Shown piece by piece: positions 1 to 10,668 of a stretch of DNA of 64,000 bases. The notes under the pieces were generated by a model. That model saw only the letters and a program-made list of their open reading frames with translations. It searched no databases and was not told the DNA's origin. A program made the position numbers and the translations under genes. The stretch's first letter is position 1. Each line of letters opens with the position of its first letter. The DNA is from Trichosphaerium sp. ATCC 40318 (taxonomy: Eukaryota; Discosea; Flabellinia; Trichosidae): positions 235,300-299,299 of the forward strand of contig JALMLS010000076.1 of assembly GCA_038496445.1 (NCBI GenBank). The letters are read 5' to 3'.

Positions 1-1292
1 GAAATTAAAATCATTAATACGTATAAGCTTAAGAGTGGCAATTACCTGTGCTGTAACAGATACTGAAGGCGAAGCTGCTGCTGCAGCCTTAGCACGACGT
101 GCTTCTGCACGTGCTCTCCTTCGTAATTCTCGTTTTCTGTCAGATTCTGACATACCAGCGAGAGTAGGATCATCCTGGAACAAGAACATTAGTTGCAGCT
201 TTAGAATGGATATTTCAAATTAAATAGTTCCCAAAAAGTACCTCAGCATCTTGTGCAACACGATCTCTGGCACTTCTAATCTTTTCTTGTTCTTGACGTT
301 TTCTTTCGTCTTCTTCACGTCTTAGAGCTTCAGCAGCTTCTCTACGGGCTGCTTGCTCTCTAAATAAAGCTTCTTCCTCTTGTTTACGTATTTCTTGCTC
401 CTCTTGACGTAGTTGTTCCTCTTTTCTCTTAGCTTCCTCATCTGCAGCACGTTTACGTTCTAATTCCGCTGCTGCTTCTCTGTCAGCCTTAGCTTTAGCC
501 TCCTCTTCAGCTTTTGCATCTTCGGCAGCTTTGGCATCTGCTGCAGCTTTAGCTGCTTTATCTGCCTCTTCTTCCTCTGCTACACGTCTAAATAGCTATT
601 AACCGACAAAGTTACAATAAATGTCGAATTACTTTGCGTCTTCTGCACTCATATCTGGTTCGGGGGTGGGCGTGGGGGTGGGATTTGGCTTAGGCGACTA
701 TTTATAATAAGAAGGAGATAACACGGAGCGAGAAGCAAAAAACTTTCAAAAGCAATTTAAACTCAAAAAAAATCAGTTGGTAAGCGTACTGCGAGCCCGT
801 TTCTTCTGGCTTCTCTTTCCTGGCGTTTTCGTTCGCGTTCAGCTTCCCACTCTTCCTCTTCGCGCTTACGCTTCTCCTCACGCTCTTTTCGTTTCCTTTC
901 TCGCTCCTAGAACACGTCATTAATAACGTTTTTGGGCCAAGTTTAAATAAAATTAGTAAAGTTCTTTTGAAGTTTTAGTACATAACCAGGGATAATAGAG
1001 TGTGTTTGTTGTACCACAAAAGTAGCTTTTTTTGTCAAACAAAGCAATTGTCCTTAAAGCGTGTACATTAAATAGAAGAGCTCTTATTATGTTGAATGGT
1101 ACGTTTTGTAAAGTGTTTTATTGTGTTTTAAATGTAACGCAGTGATATCGACAAATAACCAACAGGTTGTTATTTAAACTCGCTTTGTACCTCTTTTCGT
1201 AATCTGTCCTCTTCGTCCATTTTCCGCTGGCGCTCTTCGCGCTCTCTGGCGCGCCTGGCTCTACGTTCCTCAAGAGTTTCCGACTCGGACAT
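1..1292 (-). CDS. Charged coiled-coil protein, 3' end outside window
   Basis: Five exons can be joined in frame on the minus strand: 1292-1191 (ATG, MSESETLEERRARRARERE), 906-790, 697-633, 587-242 and 174-46. The last donor (GTAATT) points out of the window, so the gene is incomplete at its 3' end. The protein is almost entirely Glu, Arg, Lys, Ala and Gln, as expected for a long single alpha helix or coiled coil. A short Thr-Pro repeat (PTPTPTPEPD) is encoded by exon 3, and the last visible exon is Ala-rich. Such proteins include caldesmon/MAP7-like cytoskeletal factors, but composition alone cannot name it. Exon phases are consistent throughout, so I am confident it is coding and unsure of its role. 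Confidence 0.75.
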
Positions 1293-1664
1293 GCTACAAT
1301 GCGTTGTAGTTTATGTTACACTCTTAACACTGACACTTGCAATTGCACTTAACCTCAAGGTTCCGTTTTTGAAAAACGCTCTTATTAAAAGCTACAAACG
1401 CTAATACGCTGCACAGCGCATAAATATAATTTCTTTTATTTTACTCTTTAAGCCAACTGTCTAATTCCGCAATAAGGCTTGTACGCTACGTACTCACATT
1501 AGTGAGTTGTTGTAACGTTACTGTATAGCTAGTAAAGTGACAGGATGACAAACTATTTCCGAGGTGCCAAGCGAAACGATCCACTAGAGCTTCGTCTACG
1601 CGCTAGGTGGATAATGTAAGCGATACGAACAGTCTCAAATCACGCAAAAAAGATACAAATTGGG

Positions 1665-3480
1665 CTAAAGCAAAGAAGCGACAAAAAGTTCTATCTTCAG
1701 CGTACACGACGATGTAGGTGTACCAGGGCCATCTGCTGCTACTTTCATCATTTTTTGTATAATACGGACAATCTACAAAACAGCAAGTCAAAAAAACTTT
1801 GCAACTAACTTGGCTTATTTACCTTTGAAAATGAAGGTCTGTTCTTTACTTTCTGAGCCCAGCAGGATTTAATAAAATTTTTGTAATCCTTTGGACATTC
1901 CTTTGGAATAGCAGGTCTCTTACCAGCTATAACAAGAGAAGGAATATTAAACGATGATTGATCTTCAAAAGGGATTTTTCTCGTCAACATCTCATACAGT
2001 ACTACAAAGTGCATCAGTAGAACCATACAACTTATCTGATAGCGTTACCTGCACCAAAACTATAAACGTCTGCCTTTTCTGTGTACTTTTGATTCTCAAA
2101 TATCTCTGGAGCTATCCAAGCAACAGTACTAGAGCTAAAAGTTAGTGCTACCAATCCAAACACAAAACAATAAAAAAAAAGCTTATTTCGAAACATACCC
2201 GACATTACCCGTCATATTCTTCTTTGTGTCTATAACACGGCTATAAAGCATTATTAGATACAATACAGTACAAAAATACCATATAACAAAGAAAATACCT
2301 TAAACCAAAGTCACAAACCTTTGCTATTGTGCAGTTGTCTTTGACCTTTAAAAAAAAACATTAACTTCGGAAATACCTTTTTTGATATGGCTCACGGCCT
2401 TCTCACGTACCAGTATATTACAACTCTTCAGGTCTCTGTGTATTAAATTACAACTATGTAGGTACTCCATACCACGTGCTACTTGAAGGGCAATAGAGTA
2501 CATTTTTTTCTTATCAAGAACATAATCTTCATCTTCGATATAATAATATAAATTTTGTTCCATTAACTCAGTTACAATTGTGTACTTTCCATCCTCTGTA
2601 GTAAAGATTATGAACAAGAAATATACGCCAAAAACATACCTGTACAACCACCAATACAAAGAACTAAATTAGGATGCCGCACAAGGCTAAAACAAGTCAG
2701 CGAAAAGGAATCATCAAACAACTTGTTTTTTGTATTGTACCTCATGATACTTAACTCACGCATGAATTCTGTAGGGTTACTAACTCCTCGAAACTTCTTG
2801 ACTGCAACAACTTGATCACGCCATTTTGCTAAAACAGTTCATTACACATCAAGAACAAAATGAAACTTCGGGTAACTCCATACCTTTAAACACAGACGCT
2901 TCTGTACCATCACCAAGTTTACCTTTATTCAAGTCAATCTCGTACTCTGACGCTGGTATCTCTTCATGTATTATAAGCTAAAAATAAGGGTTAATTGGAA
3001 GGATCAATGTAATGCTATTACCCCATCTCCATTACTACCAAGAAGATGCGCAAGTGTTTGTTTCTCCTTTAAAATAGCAGAACAAATTGTATCGCGAGAA
3101 AGAGCAAAATCTGAACTACAAAGCAATGTAAATAACTCAAAGATTACGCCCACAGAAAAATAAAAAAAATACTTACGGTGGATCTAAAATACATTTACCA
3201 AGAGTCTTTGCAATCAATGATTTAATTTCTGGATCACCAGAAGAATTCATTAATCGCATAACTGTATCAAGTTCTTCCTGAGTATACAAACCTTAAAACA
3301 AAGTCAATCGAAAAAAAAAAAAAAACACCAAAAAACATTTCATTTTCCATTTTTATAACATGCCTCTAGTCTCCAATTTACCGCTCTTTAGCAATCCTTC
3401 AATCTCTGATGATTTTTCTGCTTCTGTTTTATTATCCACGTGATATATTTGGGATCTAAATAACGTGTCAGGTTGCAACT
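1665..3480 (-). CDS. TKL-type protein kinase with an N-terminal helical region
   Basis: Protein phosphotransferase. Exons read in order: a 5' region (EIEGLLKSG, then LYTQEELDTVMRLMNSSGD), a glycine loop LGDGTEASVF, the ATP-binding Lys in VVAVKKF, the catalytic loop HRDLKSCN, VCDFGL, the APE-type WIAPEIF, VYSFGAVLYEMLTRKIPF and a C-lobe end RPSFSKIVRIIQKM typical of tyrosine-kinase-like kinases. All catalytic motifs are present, so it should be active. HRDLKxxN and RPxFxxI argue for TKL rather than AGC or CMK families. The stop is TAG at 1667-1665. The true start is unresolved: the first open exon has no in-frame ATG and lies directly behind the stop of the macro-domain gene on the same strand. 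Confidence 0.75.
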
Positions 3481-3483
3481 TGT

Positions 3484-4417
3484 TTAAATCTTTAAATCTC
3501 TTAAAACTTGCGTTAGAATATTCTGTTCATCTGTAGATGGTAAGTGACGGATAGGGTAAAAGAAGTTTCTATATGCTAGAGCCATTTGGCTTGCTACAAG
3601 CCTAGAATTCGCCATTAGTTTAATTTGCTTTAAAATAAATAAAACGTGTCTTACCTTTTGCGCTCAGTGGATAATTTACCAAAGCAGAATGTTGGTATTG
3701 CTATTGTCTGTATTCCCTTTTGTTGTGAAGAATTCTTTGACAGTGCTTGTTTATTATGTTTTAACACCTCTATAAGTACGCCACGCATGGCGTTGTATGC
3801 ATAGTCTGTGTTTGGGGTTTGTCTAACCTCCGATTCTCGTCTTACAAGTGACACGATAGCAACGTACTTGTAAGGTACTCCAGCTTCCTTAGGAGCCTGC
3901 ATTTATTGCGTTAGACTAACGTTTAGGCAATGTAAACTGCGTGCTTTTAAGAGAAACGCTGTTCCAGCTGGTTGCTCGCCATAGTAATTGTGGAGTATGT
4001 AGTTGTTTACCTTAGCAACAAACTTCTCGCCAAAGGGTCTTCGACGTAGTATTTAGGGGTATAGCCAAAAGTAGCTTATTTTAACGTACGAAAGGTAGTA
4101 ATCGGCCACAACGTACTCGCTTGAGTGCCCAAAAGCGCTTGGTATTGGTATTACCTTGATTCTAATTTAGTCGACATGCCATAAAATAAAATAGCGCACC
4201 AAACAATCTATAGACGCATATGATTGGAATGGGTCTTTTGTAACTGTTGCATTAGGGAAAGCATGAAAGTAGTCCTGAAATTGAGGTGCAGACACATCAT
4301 CTCCTTGTATTTCTTGTAGGAGCAATATCTGAACTGATTCCATTACCAACAAGTGCAATTTCTGTAATAAAATTAGCTCTTCTTACGTAACAATTCTCCA
4401 AATTAAAACGGAAGCCA
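3484..4417 (-). CDS. Macro-domain-like protein
   Basis: Hand-spliced exons give a protein of roughly 200 aa resembling the small phage-tail/macro-like ADP-ribose-binding family. In order: FQDYFHAFPNATVTKDPFQS, DCLVIPIPSAFG (where the family has a VSPAN-FG element), SPFGEKFVAKVNNYIL, YYGEQPAGTAFLL (family: GE-PVGTA), VPYKYVAIVSLVRRE, NTDYAYNAMRGVLIEVLKHN, IQTIAIPTFCFGK, and a C-terminal SQMALAYRNFF. The predicted role is binding or hydrolysis of ADP-ribose derivatives. The second-to-last intron appears to be GC-AG (donor GCACGC after FLLK). The N-terminus (MASVLIWRI) depends on one uncertain intron. The tail stops only about 30 nt before the kinase frame opens. Confidence 0.6.
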
Positions 4418-4510
4418 TTTTGTCAGAGCAAGTCATCAACGGCTCAAAATAAAACCACAAGAACTGTTTTGTGTCTGTCAGTTAAAGCAGAATAAAAACA
4501 AACACTAATA

Positions 4511-5924
4511 ATGAAAAGTACACCAAAGAAACGTAAACAAAGGCGTAATGCCAAACTTATTAAAAGGATGAGCGAGATACTAGATGACCTATGCTGGTAA
4601 GAGGAATTCTGATTTGTGTAATACCAGTTGGTTAATTTCTATTTAGTCGCTTCGTTATAAACTGCCCTGAAGAGGAATGGGCTTTTGAGCGTATTTGCTT
4701 TCAAATAGAACAAGCTCATTGGTTTTACGAAGATTTTTACCGGTAAGTGCACTCCCCAGCGCTGCAGTACCATAAATCGCTCATTTTCATGATTCATTGT
4801 TATTCTAACTCCTTTTAAGAGAAAATGACGATAAACTGCCTCAAATGAATTTGCGTGTATTCTCAGAGAAGAGTACGTACCTATTTCGAGTGTATTTTAG
4901 ATTCAATTGACACTTTTAACGTTCTTAAACAGTTTTTGCGCACTGTCCTCTTTTGCACCTTTACGGAGATCAGTTTGAACAGATCTTTGATGTTTTTAAG
5001 AATTACAAAATGCGTGTGCCTGTATACGGCGCTATAATTCTAAATGCTACACTTGATAAGTGCTTATTGGTACGCATTGATTTTATTTTTTTATTTCAAC
5101 CCACGTGGGTATCAATAGCCGTGGTGTGCTTGACAAGTATTTTTTTGTTGACGATTTTTTCTTTTTAGGTTCAAGGATGGGGTCAGCGCTCTAGTTGGGG
5201 TTTCCCACGAGGAAAAGTAAATAAGGATGAAGACGGATTATTATGCGCCATTAGAGAAGTTTATGAGGAGATAGGGTTCGACTTAAAAGGTCACGTCTCC
5301 GAAAAGGATCATCTCAAACTTTTCAGGTATGTTTTTTTTTTTTAGCTCTGGTATTTCTCTTGGAATAGAGGTGATAAAACCTTGGTACTAACAATCTTTC
5401 ATAGGAACGAACAAGAGTGCAAGTTGTATATTGCGCCTTTTATACCAGAAGATACGTTTTTTGAGCCTCAGACTCGAAAAGAAATTGGCGTAAGAATTTT
5501 GTTGCTGTTTTTTAGTTTTAGTTTTGACTATTATTTTAGGCAATACAATGGGTCAAGGTATCTGATCTACCATCCCAACAGTCAAAAAATGGAAAGGATA
5601 GAAGTAAATACTTCCTAGTGTTGCCTTTTGTAAAGAAACTAAGACAATGGATAAAACGTAAAAAGCGTGCTATGGCAGTACGCATTTTTCTTTCACTTCG
5701 ATTTGTTGTTTTTTTTTTGTTGTTTGGTTTTTTTAACGCCTATGTAGAATGATAATGATGCTGCTGTTCAAGAAGTAGATGATGATCATATTGTAGAAGA
5801 TGTTGAGGAAGAAATAGATACTGAACCTATTGATGTTATCCAACATGACCAAAGATATATCCCTTCTCTAGCAAATTTCAAGTTCGATAGAACTGCGATT
5901 ATGGAGTGCTTCAATAACCTGTGA
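4511..5924 (+). CDS. DCP2: mRNA-decapping enzyme Dcp2
   Basis: Catalytic subunit of the 5'-3' mRNA decay decapping complex, releasing m7GDP from capped mRNA in the cytoplasm or P-bodies. Eight exons splice cleanly: 4511-4596, 4647-4742, 4820-4872, 4933-5069, 5169-5326, 5405-5489, 5540-5677 and 5748-5924. The N-terminal regulatory domain has CPEEEWAFERICFQIEQAHW and FYEDFYR. Box A region YKMRVPVYGAIILN is followed by GWGQRSSWGFPRGK and a complete Nudix box (GKVNKDEDGLLCAIREVYEE, then IGF). A box B-like segment follows (FLVLPFVKKLRQWIKRKK). The C-terminal tail is short and acidic, without the long proline-rich tail of fungal Dcp2. The ATG is the only one in frame with the conserved N-terminus. 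Confidence 0.95.
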
Positions 5925-8054
5925 TTTCATTTGGATTTCAATACAACCCTTCACGGCGACACAACAAAGCAATGAGGCCCTGTACAGCAATTTTTCTTCA
6001 ATCCTCAACCACGTGGGTGCTTCCTTGATGTTTTTCTTTGCTTCTTTTTTTACACTTTCGCTGGCGTATTCTTTTTCGCTTATGACCTAGTGACGCACGT
6101 GGTGGTCGGTCAGCCACACTAAGAGGTTGCAGGAACAACGCAACATCCAAAAGTTCGAGCTTTTCTATGTAATTATTGATAGTGACTTGTAACCGAGTAT
6201 TACACACCGTTGTTGCGTTTTCGGTGGGTTAGCGAATAAAAAGAGCATTTTGAAGCGTACAAGAATAAATTGCGCGAAGGCAGTATTCAAACAGTAACTG
6301 GTACTTTAGGCGTTTTGATACGTATGTACCGTATTTTGCGTTGTACAAGCGAAAGTTGAGCAAAGGTACTTTAAACCTTTTTTTACGCGTATATATACTT
6401 CGGAAAACTCGTTGTAGATGGTTTCAAGTTCAATAAACACGTTTGAGATCTTTTCATCTCATTTCTCATTTTGTACGCTTGCTTATCCTTTGAACTTTCT
6501 TTCTAAGCGTAGAGGCGCTACTAGAGTGTAAAAAACAGTGAAACACACAAAACCATTTCTTTGCTGTTTCCTATTTTTGTTCTGAGGTATCCTAGAGGCT
6601 AGGGGCGGCACTCATTGGTGTTTTTACAGGTACCACAATAAATAGCTACTGCCACGGAAGCAATTTAAAAAGAGGATGTATGCTCTATTCACCAGCAATG
6701 AAGAAGATATCCTGACATGCAAGTGTTGGGAGCACTGTGTTAGTAGAATTTCCGTTTAGGATTTCTGCGTATGACCACTACATCTATCGGAGCTTTTTTG
6801 TTAAAGTCGGGTAAAAATGTGAGATTTTGTTGGTGTTGTATCATGGCACCACATGCTTTTTTTAAGTTCTACATGCTCTCAACGGCTTTGAAATTAGTTT
6901 GTGTTCGATACCATAGAAACCTAGTATCACGCAAAAAAAATGCAAGAATTGAATAATTTGAGTTTTACCCTATTTTTCTTGCAGGTTGTAGCCGGTCCCA
7001 ACTTAAACGGCTAAACGGCTATAGCCATTTGGCGACCACCTCTATGTACATACAAAGTACACAAAGAAGTGAAATGTAGTTGCAGATGGATTACCCTACT
7101 CGCAGGTCATTTCAATTCAAGTCGATTTTATTTGTAAATGTTGGTTGTGTACTTGTGGTCCAGGTGCAGGTACAGATGGAGGGACGTAAACGCTCGAACA
7201 GCTAGTAGGTGCAAAACACGCTCAAAAGAGCTTTAAAGTATCGTGAGTCTAAGAGGTAGACGTCATGGCTTCTTGCTAATGCATTAGAGTCCACAAAAGA
7301 AAGGCAAACACTATTTTGAATTAAAAGAGCGCCAAAAAGCCGACAGTGGCATCACAGTTACGCGAATATCTCTAATATTGCATACACGATCGTTTGAGAG
7401 CAAAAGTCAACAGAAAATCGGTAACGGTACGATCACGTTTTTTTGAAACCGAAAAGGCAAGTTACAGGTTCAAACCGTCACCAACGCTATGATACATTAC
7501 GTTATAAAATCGAGGCATGTTTTGAGCGACAAGCGCTTAAGGGAAGCTACAACAGAAAGATCACCCTTTTTTTGGATCAAAGCAACACGGAAACGTATTA
7601 CTTTACATTAATATCATACCACCAATAAATAAAGGTTGATTACGCAAATTCTCGGTTCTTTGGATTCTTATTGGCTTAATATCAGTTTTAAATATAGATG
7701 AGTATCAAAATACGCGTGTAAGATACCACGCAGGAACGCTGAAACCGGTGTAAGTTGTATTTAAGTATTTTTCGAATTTCACTTTTTTTCACACTTGTTT
7801 CTCAACATTGCAATCCCGATTTACTTCATAACTCCATATCTTAAAACCCAACATCAAAATCCGTACATCTGCTATCGATTGGCCCTTATATGCTTAGATT
7901 AACATGTACAACACACTGGACTGGTTTTCGCAAAAACTGTAGGAAACCACAATTTTTTTGCAACAAGAAATTACTTGGTTAAAAGGAAAATCGATTTTTT
8001 ATCTAGTGGAAGCATACGAATACTACAACTATAATATCTATACTTCTGCTTGAC
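5925..8054. other. Gene-poor interval
   Basis: No exon series or ATG-started frame I can support. A minus-strand open stretch at 5998-6207 (KRKRIRQRKCKKRSKEK) lacks an ATG. CACGTG occurs at about 6010. Otherwise AT-rich with no recognisable repeat. Confidence 0.5.
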
Positions 8055-8324
8055 ATGTCAAGACTACTCCGAGCAGTGCGAAAGTACGCTCGTAAAAAAT
8101 ACAATTCTCTCCTGGGCAGACCATTAGTGATTAAAGTCACGGTCACAGTCCCTAAAAGCATCTTGGTTAATACCAATCCAGACTACACATACGCTCTGAC
8201 TTGGGACCCACAGGTAGAAGACCTCTACTACCCACCTACAGGCGTATCAAATATCATAATGATATCCAGCTATGACATTGATCTAGCAAAAATGGCATTC
8301 GAAGGCGGAAGCCCAAGAATGTAA
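8055..8324 (+). CDS. Orphan 89-aa ORF followed by an A-rich tract
   Basis: Single uninterrupted ORF with an ATG start. It has a basic N-terminus (MSRLLRAVRKYARKKYNSLL), then a hydrophobic, proline- and tyrosine-containing body without obvious transmembrane segments. I do not recognise the family. The stop codon is followed immediately by about 40 nt of A-runs broken by single C residues, so it could be a processed or retro-inserted copy, or simply a short gene next to low-complexity DNA. No intron signals are needed. Confidence 0.4.
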   Translation: MSRLLRAVRKYARKKYNSLLGRPLVIKVTVTVPKSILVNTNPDYTYALTWDPQVEDLYYPPTGVSNIIMISSYDIDLAKMAFEGGSPRM

Positions 8325-9124
8325 AAAAAACAAAAAAAAAAACAAAAAAAAAAAAACAAAAAAAAATTTTGCTAGAACCAATAGGTTATTGCAACAACCC
8401 CTTTTGTAGACAAATATCACTTTTTTTGCTGCCAAAGTATCGCTAGTAGCGAAAAAAAAACCCAATGATAAGAGTTTGTTGTTGGTATCACGTAGAGTTA
8501 CATTGTCGTAAGCGTTTGAAAATCAAAAGCTGCATCAACATACACCAGTCAAAAGTAGACCAGTCCTCAGATCACCAAAGAGCAACAAAGACAGTCTTGG
8601 GAGGAAAGGAACACATCTGTACTTGACAGAGAGCTCAAGCGCAGAGCGAGCGTGTGGTTTATTATTGCAAAGCAAAAGTGTTTTGAAATAAAAAGAAAAA
8701 GTTTTAAGTCTAACGCAGTTTCCGCTGGGTGGAGTGGGTGGGCGTTATCTGCTTTTTATCATAGTTATTGCTTGATTGGTGATGGACATCAAGTTGGCGG
8801 GTCCTCTTTGTTCAAACGTCGTGAAATGTACATCATGTTCATAAAAATGTTTCATCAAACCTTTGATTTGATGATGGTCAGTGCAAATTGCACGTGTTCA
8901 GTACTCGCGCACATTAACTCCTAATCATTAGCACATGACTTTCTTGTCCTACCCTCTATTGATGTATCCTTATACTGCACTTTGTATGGCGGTAGGACCA
9001 AAAAGTCAAGTGCTACTTAACTAGCTTAACGCTAAATTGAAACAGCGTTATTTCAGACAACTAATACACTGAAAGTGTTCAAATCATCTTGAAAGCATAA
9101 CACTAGGCATTATAGGCGCTTGAG
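8325..9124. other. Non-coding interval with A-tract
   Basis: Starts with A-runs separated by single C residues (8325-8365), then unremarkable DNA up to the Cys-rich ORF. An open stretch at 8652-8924 has no convincing start or motif. Confidence 0.5.
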
Positions 9125-10054
9125 ATGGAAGCACAACCAAACAATGCAAAGCGATGCTTTTCAGATGACTGTACAGTCATAGATTCTATCCTAGAACATA
9201 TCAACAGCGATATGTTCAATGCCATCGTCAGTATGGTGCTAATAGCAGAAGCACCAGCTGTAACGCAATTAAAAGCTACAAACAAACGCATTTATCAACG
9301 CATAGCATCTATACAGTCTTTTACGCCTGATAAACTAAAAGAAACCGCGTTTCTTCAAATACTCAACCCTGAGCGTCAAACATACCTAAAACTACTCAAA
9401 TCTATACAACAAGGCAAATACAGAGTATTTTGTGTTGATCAAGACAAAACAAGAATTATCTCGTTTACTTCACTCTATGAATCTCTATCAACACCTAAAT
9501 TACATGGTATGGGTATTAGACCAATGGCTGATGTTATTGAATACTCAAATATTAACGGAGCAATTCACATGAGTTGGCCTCAAGGTATTTTTTGTAAAGA
9601 CTGTATTTCTGTTCCAAGGCCTCATTTTGGAGATGGTTACCGTACCATTGCATCCGTGACTACACGTGATAAGAACGTTTGTGGTAGACATACTAATCAC
9701 AAGGAAGCTTTTATTCCTCTTGTATGTGTGACATGTAGCTTGGGGAATGCTATTTTTGAATGGGAAGGTAAGATATATTGTTCAAGATGTATGATAAAAA
9801 GTCCTGTTCGTTCTTTGAAGTATATGATTCATCATCGGGTTGTAGAAACTACAAAGTTTAAATCAAACTCCCCTGGGGTCTATAGTATTGCCAAGGATCA
9901 CTCAGTGCTTGTTGTGGAACTATTGGATGATGATATGAGGACAAAACTTGAAGATCCTAGCAGTTCTGCTTTTATTATTCAACAACTAAAAGAAAGCTTC
10001 TTTTATCAAGATCCTTTTGATAGTAGTTGCCTTTGGCTTCTTGCCTGGGATTAA
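9125..10054 (+). CDS. Intronless Cys-rich, probable zinc-binding protein of 309 aa
   Basis: One open frame from an ATG. The first ~60 residues (SDMFNAIVSMVLIAEAPAV, then KATNKRIYQRI) are helical and could be a degenerate F-box-like module. The C-terminal half carries paired cysteines and histidines: CKDC, CGRHTNH, CVTCSLG and CSRC, spaced like a treble-clef or double zinc ribbon. The lack of introns contrasts with the conserved cellular genes nearby but matches the F-box repeat genes that follow. Function unknown; a zinc-binding adaptor is an inference from cysteine spacing only. Confidence 0.7.
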   Translation: MEAQPNNAKRCFSDDCTVIDSILEHINSDMFNAIVSMVLIAEAPAVTQLKATNKRIYQRIASIQSFTPDKLKETAFLQILNPERQTYLKLLKSIQQGKYRVFCVDQDKTRIISFTSLYESLSTPKLHGMGIRPMADVIEYSNINGAIHMSWPQGIFCKDCISVPRPHFGDGYRTIASVTTRDKNVCGRHTNHKEAFIPLVCVTCSLGNAIFEWEGKIYCSRCMIKSPVRSLKYMIHHRVVETTKFKSNSPGVYSIAKDHSVLVVELLDDDMRTKLEDPSSSAFIIQQLKESFFYQDPFDSSCLWLLAWD

Positions 10055-10093
10055 ACGTTCCTGATTTTTCTGAGTACAGTAAAAAGTACTTCT

Positions 10094-10366
10094 TCAATCA
10101 ATAGCAATGAAGCTTTTTTTGTTTCCACCAGCAAATTCTCTTACAATATCATACTTAATATCACCTTTTAATATGACACTTGTGTTTCCAAGAATACCAC
10201 CATGTTGTACAATTCTTTTTGCTTGTTCAGGTGTCACTACAATTTCATGGTACCCAATGACTTCGTGAATCATTAAAGAGAGTAAGTGACAAGCTGCAAA
10301 TCTTGTTGTAGTTGTTTGTCGTAGAACATGCTCTAATATCTCAGGTGGAAACTTTAGAAATGTCAC
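10094..10366 (-). pseudogene. Truncated F-box fragment of the F-box/LRR family
   Basis: The minus-strand frame reads FPPEILEHVLRQTTTTRFAA, then IHEVIGYHEIVVTPEQAKRI, close to the N-terminus of the intact gene at 10669-11838 and nearly identical to the fragment at 12118-12443. It ends after about 90 residues with no leucine-rich repeats. The DNA upstream (to about 10440) also matches the sequence upstream of the 12.1-kb fragment, including a splice-acceptor-like GACAG before GCTAAR. It is most simply a 5'-truncated-family relic in inverted orientation. Confidence 0.7.
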
Positions 10367-10668
10367 CTTAGCGCTGTCACGTAGACATCACATGTATCCG
10401 AGCGGCAAGTCGATACTGTGGGCACTGTTTTATGGAAAACTGTCACAGAACTAGAGCCAAAAGTGGCTCTAAAGTTCGCGAAACATGGTCCTGGAAAGAC
10501 ATCCACGTTACCTCTAATGGTGTTGGTTTTATTCTTTTTCTTTGTTGACGCGCGACAGTTACCACGATTCATTTGGACTACCCTTTTCACCACGTGACTT
10601 CAGACAAACGTCGTGTATTTTCTTCATAACGCAGGCTCACCACAAGAAGAACGTGTACTCACAACCAT

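Noticed and set aside
5998-6207. Basic 69-aa minus-strand ORF downstream of DCP2
   Set aside because: Starts with a non-ATG codon and has no supporting exon; could be a 3' exon of an unseen gene, but there is no evidence.
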